Assembly: GCA_910577815.1 (NCBI GenBank)
Contig: CAJTNO010000001.1
Span: 1-64,000, forward strand
Source of the DNA: an uncultured Christensenella sp.
Lineage (GTDB): Bacteria > Bacillota > Clostridia > Christensenellales > CAG-917
DNA length: 64,000 nt
Reading direction: 5' to 3'
Made by a program: the position numbers and the translations under genes. Position 1 is the stretch's first letter; each line of letters starts with the position of its first letter. Shown here one piece after another: positions 42,978 through 50,743 of this stretch. The notes below the pieces were generated by a model that did no database searches, was not told the DNA's origin, and saw nothing but the letters and a program-made list of their open reading frames with translations.

Positions 42978-43813
42978 TTGTCACCTCGCAATTTATCAAT
43001 AAATGTCTGTTTACGATTTTCCTGCTCAATTTCATACATGGAAACAAAGATGTCTGTCTGTATAACTTTAAGCATTTTATCTTTTGCATTACTAAAAAAA
43101 TTTTTTTTGATTTCAAAGCCATACGCATTTCGCCCAAGTTCTGCAGCCGCTCGTAATGTAGAACCACTTCCTGCACATGGATCAATTACGACATCGCCAT
43201 AGTCAGTAAAGATTTCAATCAATCGTTTCAATACTTTTATAGGTTTTTGTGTGGGGTGTATCTTAGGTATTTCAGTGCCGTCCACTTGCCAATTAAACCA
43301 ATTCATTATCATTTTGCCGTTATTATTAAACTTAGGCAATTTATCCCTATAAAGTACTACCGCATATTCACATCCGCCTACTATCTTCATATTTGCTTTT
43401 AACACCTGCGCTGACGAAGACTTGATAAATACAAGCGGATATGAGTGAATAAGTCCATGCCTACGCCCCTCGTCAATCACCATATGCATTTGCTCAAACG
43501 CGCAAAATACTATCATTGCAGGAGCATTGCTCGGCTTGCCACGCTCTCCGCTTCTTTTAGGCTCTTTCTTTAAATACCGAGTGCAAAAATCAAAAAAATT
43601 GTTTATTTTAAAATCACCGTCCGTATCAAAAAACTGCTTATTTGCGAGGTCGCTCTCGCCATTTTTATTATTGCCGTCGTTGTACCATACAGGGTTGCTT
43701 GCGTAGGCATTTTTACCAAGATTGTATGGAATATCTGCTATTATCAGTTGCGCTGTTGGAATCTGATATCGCTTAGCATTTTCGAAATGGTCATTGTATA
43801 ATTCGCACTTCAT
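42974..43813 (-). CDS. DNA adenine-type methyltransferase (DIPY), 279 aa
   Basis: Motif order DIPYNLG (residue 27) then IDPCAGSGSTLRAAAELG near residue 210 with HPTQKPIKVLKRLIE before it, as in DNA modification methylases of the beta class. DIPY replaces the usual DPPY. The start at 43813 has a GAGGTG site; the frame opens at 43825. It lies 8 bp after the C5 methyltransferase gene. Confidence 0.88.
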   Translation of the reverse strand: MKCELYNDHFENAKRYQIPTAQLIIADIPYNLGKNAYASNPVWYNDGNNKNGESDLANKQFFDTDGDFKINNFFDFCTRYLKKEPKRSGERGKPSNAPAMIVFCAFEQMHMVIDEGRRHGLIHSYPLVFIKSSSAQVLKANMKIVGGCEYAVVLYRDKLPKFNNNGKMIMNWFNWQVDGTEIPKIHPTQKPIKVLKRLIEIFTDYGDVVIDPCAGSGSTLRAAAELGRNAYGFEIKKNFFSNAKDKMLKVIQTDIFVSMYEIEQENRKQTFIDKLRGDK

Positions 43814-43821
43814 TTGCCACC

Positions 43822-45828
43822 TCACGCTACTATAGCCTTTTCAAGTTCCGCCATTGTTTTTATCGGCTTCTTAACGGCGTATTCTGGGAAGTTTGCGCGA
43901 ACGACCGCTTCTGCCATAGGCGGGCAAACTGCATTCCCACAACGTGCAATTTGCTCTTTTTTACTATACGGCTTACCATTGACGTTGAACTCTATTATGT
44001 AATCCTCGGGGAAGCCCTGCGCCCGGTATAACTCACGTGGCGTAAGCATACGCATTCCGATGTCGTAGATAAACCACCATGCGCAGTCTATCTTGAACAG
44101 CAGTATTTCGTCGTCAGCAAGTTCATAACCTGCGTGTTCGTTAAGCAACTCGCGAACCTCTGCCCAATGCCCCAAATTTTGTCCTCGCACAATCTTTGCA
44201 ACCTTAACCTCAACAACCGCCGCCTTATTCTTTGCCATAATCGTGCGGAGCGGCTGAGTGCAAGGCGTTCCGTCCTTTTCGTTGCCGTAGAACTCCGTCA
44301 TATACGGCATTGTCACGGCGTGGCGTTCCTCTACGGTGATTGTGTCGAGCGGTTTAGCGATGTCGCTTCCTGCGCCCTCGTAGTTGCCCGCATAGTATTT
44401 GTGGATGTACGCCGAGGCTACTCCATAGCGATTTGATGTGTCCACTGTTGGCAACGGTTCTTCCATTTCGCAGGCTCGCACTTCGTTGTCGCTCGTTTCT
44501 GAGTGGTATTGAATTAACGTTGCACCAACAAGCCTGTTGTGGTCTGTTGCGGTTATAGTCGGCAACGGATTTTCAATGTCCGAGCCGCTTCCGTCGTATA
44601 CACCGCCGAACGCCTGTTCTACGAAGGGCATTATTTTTGCTTCGGCGATACACTCTTCGGCTTTTGCACAAATTGTGCGCACAGGTTCTTCAACGCTACG
44701 TTGCCTATCTGTCCCATATCCGCCTGTTTGTGATATGTTCATCATATATGGCGCGAGCTTCGCATCGGTCAGATACTGATGTGTCGCGCTCGTTATCGTC
44801 GACAAAGGCTTTTCTACCGATTGTGGAATGTTGTCAAAATTCTCATGTTGGATAAACGGTGCGAGCCTTGTTTCAACCTCGCCGAAACGTGTTGCGCCCG
44901 CCATAACGGTGTCAAGCGGTGTATCTACTCCCTGCCCCTTACTTTGGTCGTTGAATTTCGTCAAGTGCGGCATAACTATCGAATGTTTGTTCACGCTCTC
45001 AACCGTAGACAACGGCTTATCTGCGCTTTGCGGTTGATTGTTAAATTGTGTTTGAATAATAAAGGGTTTGCTGTTCTTAATGACGAATTTATCAAGTCCA
45101 CGTGCGATTCTGCGGCGTGTGGCGGTGACAAGCGGCTTCTTGCGTTCAAATATGCTCGGGCATGATAACGACCAGTCAATAATATCCGCCGCCGTGCGGT
45201 ACGGTTTAAGTCCTTTTCCATTGCCATGTGTGGGCTTCGGAAACACAATCGGTTTGCCGTCGCAACGTGCTATCAGAACGAACCTTTTACGTTTAGTCGG
45301 CGCACCATAATCGCAGGCAGTCAGTTCTTTCCATTGTACTTCGTACCCATGCATTCTCAGTTGCCATACAAAACTTTGAAAGGTCTCACCTTTATATTTT
45401 GGGTCAGGTCTGCCTGTGGTTTTGTCAATCCGTCCCCAAGTTTGAAATTCCTCAACATTTTCAAGAATAATAACTCTCGGCTTCACAAGTGCCGCCCAAC
45501 GAAGGGCAATCCACGCAAGCCCGCGTATATGTTTTTCTACTGGCTTTCCGCCTTTCGCTTTGCTGAAATGTTTACAGTCGGGTGATAGCCACATAAGCGC
45601 AACCTTGCGCCCTCTACACAGTGCTACTGGGTCGGCATCCCATACGCTCTCACAATAATGTTCTGTGAAGCGATGGTTCATCCTGTGCATCGCTATCGCT
45701 GCTTTGTCGTGGTTGATTGCTATGTCCACAGGACGTCCAATTGCAAGCTCTATGCCCGTGCTTGCGCCGCCGCCTCCTGCGAAGTTGTCTACTATGATTT
45801 CATCATCAATGGCTATTTGATATGCCAT
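43822..45828 (-). CDS. C5-cytosine DNA methyltransferase with repeat-expanded middle, 668 aa
   Basis: SAM site FAGGGGAS at residues 16-23, catalytic Cys85 in SPDCKHFSK, ENV motif at 123-125, and a C-terminal motif IX/X region (ARCGNAVCPPMAEAVV). The catalytic motif has PDC in place of the common PPC. Between motif VIII and the C-terminus are eight repeats of about 30-36 residues, each holding PL-x-T-[IV] (for example ENPLPTITATDHNRLVG). The start at 45828 has an AGGAGG site; the reading frame is open further upstream. First of three adjacent methyltransferase genes. Confidence 0.92.
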   Translation of the reverse strand: MAYQIAIDDEIIVDNFAGGGGASTGIELAIGRPVDIAINHDKAAIAMHRMNHRFTEHYCESVWDADPVALCRGRKVALMWLSPDCKHFSKAKGGKPVEKHIRGLAWIALRWAALVKPRVIILENVEEFQTWGRIDKTTGRPDPKYKGETFQSFVWQLRMHGYEVQWKELTACDYGAPTKRKRFVLIARCDGKPIVFPKPTHGNGKGLKPYRTAADIIDWSLSCPSIFERKKPLVTATRRRIARGLDKFVIKNSKPFIIQTQFNNQPQSADKPLSTVESVNKHSIVMPHLTKFNDQSKGQGVDTPLDTVMAGATRFGEVETRLAPFIQHENFDNIPQSVEKPLSTITSATHQYLTDAKLAPYMMNISQTGGYGTDRQRSVEEPVRTICAKAEECIAEAKIMPFVEQAFGGVYDGSGSDIENPLPTITATDHNRLVGATLIQYHSETSDNEVRACEMEEPLPTVDTSNRYGVASAYIHKYYAGNYEGAGSDIAKPLDTITVEERHAVTMPYMTEFYGNEKDGTPCTQPLRTIMAKNKAAVVEVKVAKIVRGQNLGHWAEVRELLNEHAGYELADDEILLFKIDCAWWFIYDIGMRMLTPRELYRAQGFPEDYIIEFNVNGKPYSKKEQIARCGNAVCPPMAEAVVRANFPEYAVKKPIKTMAELEKAIVA

Positions 45829-46204
45829 GGTACACCTCCTTAGTCGTCCATTTGCCGCCGCCGTACTTTTCCTTTTCTTTGTTGAGCCGTTTACAAAGTG
45901 CAAGCGCATCCGCCTTTTGCTCATACACAACATCTTCAAGTGTCGGCGAACTGTAACATACGAAGACTATTGTCTTTTCGGGGTCAAACTTGCGTACCGC
46001 CGCCCTCAGTCCCATTTCTTCGTTCACCACACGATATCCTGTCGGCGTTTTGGACTGTTTTGCCGCAGTTCTACGTTCTTTTGCGACTCTGTGATTCACG
46101 CACAGTTCGCCGCTTTTGCATTTGTCTTTGTATTCGCATTTCAAGCATTCCTGATATGTAGGTTGATAATGACTGCCGAGCGATATTCCGTCAATTGTGT
46201 TCAC
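45806..46204 (-). CDS. Hypothetical early prophage protein, 132 aa, GTG start
   Basis: Begins VNTIDGISLGSHYQPTYQEC with a Cys cluster (CLKCEYKDKCKSGELC) that could bind zinc, then a C-terminal alpha/beta part (TIVFVCYSSPTLEDVVYEQ). The GTG at 46204 is preferred because AGGAGGT lies 6 bases upstream; longer in-frame ATG starts lack this. It overlaps both neighbours. Confidence 0.6.
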   Translation of the reverse strand: MNTIDGISLGSHYQPTYQECLKCEYKDKCKSGELCVNHRVAKERRTAAKQSKTPTGYRVVNEEMGLRAAVRKFDPEKTIVFVCYSSPTLEDVVYEQKADALALCKRLNKEKEKYGGGKWTTKEVYHGISNSH

Positions 46205-46496
46205 CTTTATACCTCCTGTCATAACAATCCGCTGGTATATCCAGCTTTTTGAGTGTGCGTGTGGCTCGGTCATAAAATTCGTATTGCATGAATTCTTGGC
46301 GACAGCGCATAGCATCCTCTCTGATATGTGCGTCGGGATTTATTCCGAAGGCACATTCTCCACGTTCTTCGTCGTAGGTTTCTTTGCTGTGCTGGCAGTA
46401 GTGGCATTGATACGCCTTTATCTGTCTGCCAGCTTCAGCCTTGGCGATTATTTCGTCTACGCTCTGTTCTCTCGTGTTTACGCATTCCATTTCCAT
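46191..46496 (-). CDS. Hypothetical early prophage protein, 101 aa
   Basis: A charged protein with CHYCQHSKETYDEERGEC near its middle, perhaps a zinc site. GGAGG site before the ATG. Unknown function. Confidence 0.6.
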   Translation of the reverse strand: MEMECVNTREQSVDEIIAKAEAGRQIKAYQCHYCQHSKETYDEERGECAFGINPDAHIREDAMRCRQEFMQYEFYDRATRTLKKLDIPADCYDRRYKGEHN

Positions 46497-46505
46497 ATCC
46501 GCCTC

Positions 46506-46772
46506 CTACAGGTCTATTTGCGTGAAGTGTCGGATACGCATTGCCTCACGGTTGCGGGCTGTATCCGTGTACACTCTGCTAACAATCCATATTCCGAATT
46601 CGGCGTATGCGTTGTGCAGAACGGTGTCTGCGTCGTTTCCTACTCGCTCCACAAACTTGCCATCGAGATTTACAGGCTCGACATGCCCGGGCGGTGTCCA
46701 CGTTGCACCTGCGGCGAATGTCACGATATATTTGTTCCTAATGCCCATTCCTGTTGATTTTTTTTGTGCCAT
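46506..46772 (-). CDS. Hypothetical early prophage protein, 88 aa
   Basis: Starts KKSTGMGIRNKYIVTFAAG and ends with a basic helix. It begins 2 bp after the replisome organiser stop, with a GGAGGC site, so it is translated from the same message. No family recognised. Confidence 0.6.
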   Translation of the reverse strand: MAQKKSTGMGIRNKYIVTFAAGATWTPPGHVEPVNLDGKFVERVGNDADTVLHNAYAEFGIWIVSRVYTDTARNREAMRIRHFTQIDL

Positions 46773-46774
46773 TG

Positions 46775-47770
46775 TTACAGCCTCCCCACATTGCTAATTG
46801 CTCCGTGATTCCGAGCATTGTTATACAGGGCCGCTATTGTATAGTTGAACTCGTTTGCGACCTCGCCTTGAGCTGATTTTTGCTGTATAAATGAAATGAC
46901 TTTATAAAATTCGTCTTTCCCTGTGGGTGTACAGTAGAATTGAAGAGTGTCTAAAATCTCCGCCGCCTTATGTGGTACGCTGTTTATGCTCATGATTTTT
47001 GCGTCGGCAATCATATCTGTGAAATTGTGAAATTGATTAACCGACGAGTTGCACTCGCTGCCGTACATTTCGTCTATATGCTCGTGCAGATTGGTCTTGT
47101 AAAATTCCAACTCTGCATCACGCGAGCACGCAGGCGTGTCTTGACCGTCAGACTGACTGTTATCAATAGCTTCTTTATTGTTATGTGATGTAATGTTATG
47201 TGATGTAATGTTATGTGGTAAGACATTGTCGGGACATTGTCCCCCATCAATACTTACTTTATTATTACTACTTACTGACTGGTGGACATCGTCGGGACAT
47301 TGTCCCCCTGTTTGTCCCCCTGTTTTTTGGGGTGTTGATTTTAACGTCTCACCACTTTGTAGTGCCTGTAATTCGCGCGCTTTCTTTAATGCTCTTTGTC
47401 TGCGTTTCTTAATTGCCGCCGCCGACTCTGAACCTATAAGCGTGCCATATTCAGGTATGTACATAACCCCATCTACGTCTCTTGCTATAAACCCGATTTG
47501 TTCAAACAGTATAGTTGCAAGTATGACCGTGTCGTGGTCGAAGTATTGCGCAAATTCTACTGCCAAACGCTCCGCATCATATTTGACATAAATGTTATGC
47601 ATGAGGTCTATCAGCTTTCCGTTGGTCGCTTTAAATCTCGAACAAATCATTTCGTAAAGCAACGCATATGCGCATCCGTTTTTTTGTTGAAGAATGTATT
47701 TCATCTCGGGCCCGAATAAAAAATCATCGGTTAGTTTCATCCAAAAATGTCTTTTGCTTTCATCTGCCAT
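46775..47770 (-). CDS. Phage replisome organiser-type protein, 331 aa
   Basis: The N-terminal winged-helix domain, KRHFWMKLTDDFLFGPEMKY through VMYIPEYGTLIGSE (about 5-120), matches the phage replisome organiser N-terminal domain that opens the origin and recruits helicase. A low-complexity linker (about 150-215) carries tandem DNA repeats encoding ITSHN and two GGQCPDD/N copies. The C-terminal domain (about 225-331) resembles a DnaD-like helicase-loader segment. The start at 47770 is in a TAATG overlap; the frame extends upstream without support. The phage origin may lie in the repeated linker. Confidence 0.82.
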   Translation of the reverse strand: MADESKRHFWMKLTDDFLFGPEMKYILQQKNGCAYALLYEMICSRFKATNGKLIDLMHNIYVKYDAERLAVEFAQYFDHDTVILATILFEQIGFIARDVDGVMYIPEYGTLIGSESAAAIKKRRQRALKKARELQALQSGETLKSTPQKTGGQTGGQCPDDVHQSVSSNNKVSIDGGQCPDNVLPHNITSHNITSHNNKEAIDNSQSDGQDTPACSRDAELEFYKTNLHEHIDEMYGSECNSSVNQFHNFTDMIADAKIMSINSVPHKAAEILDTLQFYCTPTGKDEFYKVISFIQQKSAQGEVANEFNYTIAALYNNARNHGAISNVGRL

Positions 47771-48186
47771 TATTTCAAAACCTCCATGTTTTTGAGCGTA
47801 GCCACCACGCCCTTGCTGTGACTCTTGGTTTTGCAGAAAGGTTCGAATTCCGCTTTCATCCTCACTAAGCTGTTGTTTCTGACTTGAGCGAAGCTGTTGC
47901 TCTTCGGAATGCGCACCGCTACAACATCTAAACGCCACCCGCGACTACTACGCTTAAGTGGCAGAACTATGTCGTCGCCGTCTTTATCAATACCCAAGTG
48001 CGCACCCGCTTCGCGCGCTGCGTCTATTGCCTTTCTAACGGCTTCTGCCTCGTAGCGACCGTGTACCTTGACCTTGATATGAAGCTCTATTAATCTCTTG
48101 TCTTCTCGGTCGGGAAAACTCTTCACCTCAACTACGGTTGCGATAATTTCCGCAATTTGTTTTGCTCTCAATTCTTGATCTGCCAT
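47770..48186 (-). CDS. Hypothetical early prophage protein, 138 aa
   Basis: An alpha/beta, basic protein (KRLIELHIKVKVHGRYEAEA; GDDIVLPLKRSSRGWRLDVV). A GGAGGT site precedes the ATG. It is coupled to the replisome organiser by a TAATG overlap, so a replication role is plausible but unproven. Confidence 0.65.
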   Translation of the reverse strand: MADQELRAKQIAEIIATVVEVKSFPDREDKRLIELHIKVKVHGRYEAEAVRKAIDAAREAGAHLGIDKDGDDIVLPLKRSSRGWRLDVVAVRIPKSNSFAQVRNNSLVRMKAEFEPFCKTKSHSKGVVATLKNMEVLK

Positions 48187-48200
48187 TTTTACCTCCGTTT

Positions 48201-48252
48201 GCCGACCTTGTGGTCGGGGTTTGTATTATGTTTTAATAATAGCCCTTACGGG
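48201..48252 (-). promoter_or_regulatory. Structured leader with GNRA-type hairpin
   Basis: On the minus strand CCC-GUAA-GGG (48243-48252) is followed by CCGACC-ACAA-GGTCGG (48202-48217), then the ribosome site of the 138-aa gene. The same order and the CGAAA-ACCCGYAAGGGC block recur before the gene at 49739. Confidence 0.45.
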
Positions 48253-48304
48253 TTTTCGTGCGTAAGACGGCTTGATTTGGCGTTCCGCCGCCCTGCGCTA
48301 TTGT

Positions 48305-48511
48305 CTAATTTTGCCTCTTTGACGCTCTCACACGCCCGCTGTGCGTTTTTAGCTTGCTTTCCGCTCCATTCCCCGATTTAACGGCTTTATGCTCGTTTTC
48401 GGCTGTTTTAGGCGGTTTCCAGTCTGTTTGAAGGTGTCCGCCAGTTATAAGCTCGTCCAATAGCCAGTCAAGGAATGCGTCAGGAATTCTGTTTTGTGTT
48501 TCTTTTTCCAT
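48305..48511 (-). CDS. Small hypothetical prophage protein, 68 aa
   Basis: A hydrophilic protein with an N-terminal helix (RIPDAFLDWLLDELITGG) and a Lys/Arg-rich C-terminus. The ribosome site is weak (GGTG). It follows the AGCCCATTTGGGCT palindrome, which may control it. Unknown function. Confidence 0.5.
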   Translation of the reverse strand: MEKETQNRIPDAFLDWLLDELITGGHLQTDWKPPKTAENEHKAVKSGNGAESKLKTHSGRVRASKRQN

Positions 48512-48524
48512 AATTCACCATATA

Positions 48525-48540
48525 AGCCCATTTGGGCTCA
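48525..48540. promoter_or_regulatory. Palindromic repressor-type operator
   Basis: AGCCCA-TT-TGGGCT followed by CA is a palindromic form of the GGGCTCA sites found three times at the divergent immunity promoters. It lies just before the 68-aa gene, with a weak TTTACA (48546-48551) upstream on the minus strand. Confidence 0.6.
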
Positions 48541-48556
48541 TTAACTGTAAAAAAAA

Positions 48557-49321
48557 TTACTTCAATAAATCCTTAACCGTAAGCCCATAATGCTCTGCTA
48601 TTTTTGCAAGGTCTGAAACTCGCCAGTCATCAGATTTTAGCATTTTATTGACTGTATACCTTGACACCCCAATCAAATCCGCTATATTTTGTTGAGTATC
48701 GTCATTTTGAGCCATAAGCCCTTTAATTTTCGCCGTATTTACAGCCATACCGTCCTCCTTATCTTTTTGAGATTTAATCCTCTGCGCTTTTAATGTAATT
48801 CCGCCCCATAAAATATTCATCACGCTTTTCCTTTCGCTTGATGGCATTTTAAGAGTTACCGCTATTTCATCGTCGGTATATCCGTCAAGGTTTAACTCGA
48901 CCACCCTACGCTCGGTAGCAGTCAGTTCATCTGTTAGTTGTTTTATAAATGCCCGTGCGTCTATGTGATTATCCAAATCATCACACGTGCATTCTTGAAG
49001 CAACTCTTCCGACAATGCTTGTACTCGTTTGCGGTAGTTGATAATCTTTTTTGCCTCGTCGCGTATGCGATAATTGATACAGGTGGATATGTATGCCTTT
49101 ATTTCGCCTGTTGGTACATAGTTCGGAAGTGCTTGCAGAACCGCCTCTATCGCCGCCTGCTTGAAGTCATCATGATTATCTTCAAACGACGAATATTTGA
49201 CATTTAAAATTACCCCTGCCATATCCGTTGCCCAAGTGATAATCATGTTCTCGCTAATGAATTGCACTTTTCCTAAGTGTAGGCACTCATATTCTTTTGT
49301 TGATGTCGTTGCTTTTGACAT
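48557..49321 (-). CDS. Sigma-like protein fused in frame to an XRE-type HTH, 254 aa
   Basis: Residues about 30-185 resemble a compact sigma-70-type factor: an N-terminal region-2-like part (EVLQALPNYVPTGEIKAYI, INYRIRDEAKKIINYRKR) and a region-4-like HTH (LTATERRVVELNLDGYTDDE). After a KSQKDKEDG linker comes a separate HTH (about 192-254; QNIADLIGVSRYTVNKML). An in-frame ATG at 48748 has its own GGAGG 5 bases upstream, so a 63-residue HTH protein may also be made. The role could be early-late transcription control. Confidence 0.75.
   Translation of the reverse strand: MSKATTSTKEYECLHLGKVQFISENMIITWATDMAGVILNVKYSSFEDNHDDFKQAAIEAVLQALPNYVPTGEIKAYISTCINYRIRDEAKKIINYRKRVQALSEELLQECTCDDLDNHIDARAFIKQLTDELTATERRVVELNLDGYTDDEIAVTLKMPSSERKSVMNILWGGITLKAQRIKSQKDKEDGMAVNTAKIKGLMAQNDDTQQNIADLIGVSRYTVNKMLKSDDWRVSDLAKIAEHYGLTVKDLLK
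48746..48757 (-). promoter_or_regulatory. Internal ribosome binding site and start for the HTH domain
   Basis: Within the sigma-like gene, AAGGAGGAC precedes an in-frame ATG (48748) with a 5-base spacing. This would yield the C-terminal HTH alone. Confidence 0.55.
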
Positions 49322-49349
49322 TTTAAGCTATCACCTCTCTGTGTATTGT

Positions 49350-49739
49350 TTAATCAAAATCAATCGGCTTGTCCCACAGCATTTTGTCGTCGAAATTGTC
49401 TTCAAGCCAGTTTTTGAGTTCAAGTGCTTCAATTGCACCTACATATTGACTTTCAAGATGTATCGCGTCTGCTTTTCCATTATCTGCGTAGTAGTAACCT
49501 TTTATAAAGCCACAGTCCGTGACAACTACTTGCATAATTCCATAGTTGGTTGATTTGTAGAAAACCATAAATTCGCAAGTGCGATTATTAAATCGCCAGT
49601 CAAAGTCAGTACCGTCGTTGCCGTTCATATAGAAAATTGCGCCGCTATCGAGAAGCTGCTCGGGTGTTATTCCCACGGCGTGTTTGCTGAGCGCATTTGT
49701 TATGTAATCTTTGACCATGCGCAATGTTTGCTGTTCCAT
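49350..49739 (-). CDS. Hypothetical early prophage protein, 129 aa
   Basis: An alpha/beta acidic protein (NGNDGTDFDWRFNNRTCEFM; GIMQVVVTDCGFIKGYYYAD). It has a GGAGGT site and a structured leader. Small size and acidity recall phage anti-host or DNA-mimic proteins, but there is no specific evidence. Confidence 0.6.
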   Translation of the reverse strand: MEQQTLRMVKDYITNALSKHAVGITPEQLLDSGAIFYMNGNDGTDFDWRFNNRTCEFMVFYKSTNYGIMQVVVTDCGFIKGYYYADNGKADAIHLESQYVGAIEALELKNWLEDNFDDKMLWDKPIDFD

Positions 49740-49770
49740 AATTCTTACCTCCGTAGCCTGTCATCATCAG

Positions 49771-49809
49771 GGCGAGTAGGCTATCCCTCGCCGACGCCCT
49801 TGCGGGTGT
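49771..49809 (-). promoter_or_regulatory. Structured leader with GNRA-type hairpin, second copy
   Basis: On the minus strand ACACCC-GCAA-GGGCGT (49793-49809 region) is followed by GGCGAG-N10-CTCGCC (49771-49792), then the ribosome site of the 129-aa gene. Compare the leader at 48201-48252. Confidence 0.45.
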
Positions 49810-49815
49810 TTCGAC

Positions 49816-50139
49816 TTATTCAAATAGGGTCGCCATGATTGTCTTCATGTTGCCTTTGGAAATTGGAAATGTGATTTGAACAATAAATCCCTTTTTGTTG
49901 ATCTGATGAGATATAATTTTGTCGGTCAATACTAAAAATTTGCCACCATTCTTCTCTACCCAAGCCTTAACTTTGTTTGCCACTGAAGTTATAAATTTGT
50001 TTTTATTGTTTACGGATACTCCGCATAGATAAGTATCGCGATAAAACTCATATTCGACTGGTTTTAAATGCCTTAGAATATTTTGTGTTTCGATTGTCAT
50101 TGTTTTCTCTCCTTGAATTGCCTTTTGCATTGTGAACAT
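49816..50139 (-). CDS. First early prophage protein, 107 aa (alternative start 50100)
   Basis: The first gene from the early promoter. Core part: NILRHLKPVEYEFYRDTYLC, then VANKVKAWVEKNGGKF and a beta-rich end. Two in-frame starts have ribosome sites: GGAGG before 50139 and AAGGAG before 50100 (94 residues). I do not recognise the family. By place it could be an antirepressor or a Cro-like helper, but no HTH is seen. Confidence 0.65.
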   Translation of the reverse strand: MFTMQKAIQGEKTMTIETQNILRHLKPVEYEFYRDTYLCGVSVNNKNKFITSVANKVKAWVEKNGGKFLVLTDKIISHQINKKGFIVQITFPISKGNMKTIMATLFE

Positions 50140-50177
50140 TTTGTTCCTCCGTTTTAATGTTTCATGTGAAACCTTTT

Positions 50178-50278
50178 GGGCTCACTTTCGTACATAATAA
50201 TTCCATTTGGGCTCATTGTCAATAATTTTTTACTATTTGTCGCAAAAACTTTACAAATGGGCTCACTGGTTTTATAGT
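50178..50278. promoter_or_regulatory. Immunity switch: divergent promoters with three GGGCTCA operators
   Basis: Plus strand (repressor): TTTACA 50250-50255, 17 bp, TATAGT 50273-50278. Minus strand (early genes): TTGACA 50217-50222, 17 bp, TATTAT 50194-50199. GGGCTCA lies in the spacer of each promoter (50259-50265 and 50209-50215) and once more within the early leader (50178-50184). Placement suggests that repressor binding blocks both promoters. Confidence 0.85.
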
Positions 50279-50306
50279 AAAGATATAAATTTGCATGGAG
50301 GCTTCT

Positions 50307-50732
50307 ATGTACAGGCTTAAAGAATTAAGAGAACGACAAGGGATTTCGGCACGTCAACTTGCCGAACGAGTCGGATTTTCACAAACTAAAATTTCAAAAA
50401 TCGAACGTGGAGAACAAAAAATGAGCACTCCGCAGGCGACCGCCATTGCGAATTATTTTGGCGTATCAGTCGATTATTTATTTGGAGCAACTGCAGAAGA
50501 AATGTTTGATAAATTTGTAGACTCATGTCAGCGCAGTTTTCGAGAATTCGATGTTGATAAAGAAGGGCGTGTTCGCGGCGGTTATAATACATCCACTGAC
50601 ATGACTCTTAAAATTGGAATTTTAGATAATCTACGAGATATAAAAGACGTGGACAGTCTTTCAAGGATTTATAATCTTGTTTCCACGCTTGCCAATAAAG
50701 AGGCTTTTGGAAATAAGCCTAATAATAATTAA
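50307..50732 (+). CDS. Prophage repressor (CI-like XRE HTH), 141 aa
   Basis: An N-terminal XRE HTH (about 1-60; GISARQLAERVGFSQTKISK) is followed by YFGVSVDYLFGAT, typical of such repressors, then a C-terminal helical part that may dimerise. No LexA-like peptidase motif is visible, so induction is not by autocleavage in the usual way. The start at 50307 is preferred because GGAGG (50297-50301) lies 5 bases before it; the longer frame from 50295 would include that site. It is divergent from the early operon and upstream of the recombinase. Confidence 0.85.
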   Translation: MYRLKELRERQGISARQLAERVGFSQTKISKIERGEQKMSTPQATAIANYFGVSVDYLFGATAEEMFDKFVDSCQRSFREFDVDKEGRVRGGYNTSTDMTLKIGILDNLRDIKDVDSLSRIYNLVSTLANKEAFGNKPNNN

Positions 50733-50743
50733 AGGAGACAACC

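Noticed and set aside
47181..47220. CRISPR-like short repeats
   Set aside because: They are in-frame 15-bp tandem repeats within a coding linker, with no spacers.
46775..47938. Longer version of the replisome organiser starting at 47938
   Set aside because: The N-terminal extension lies over the preceding gene in another frame; a TAATG overlap and GGAGG support the start at 47770.
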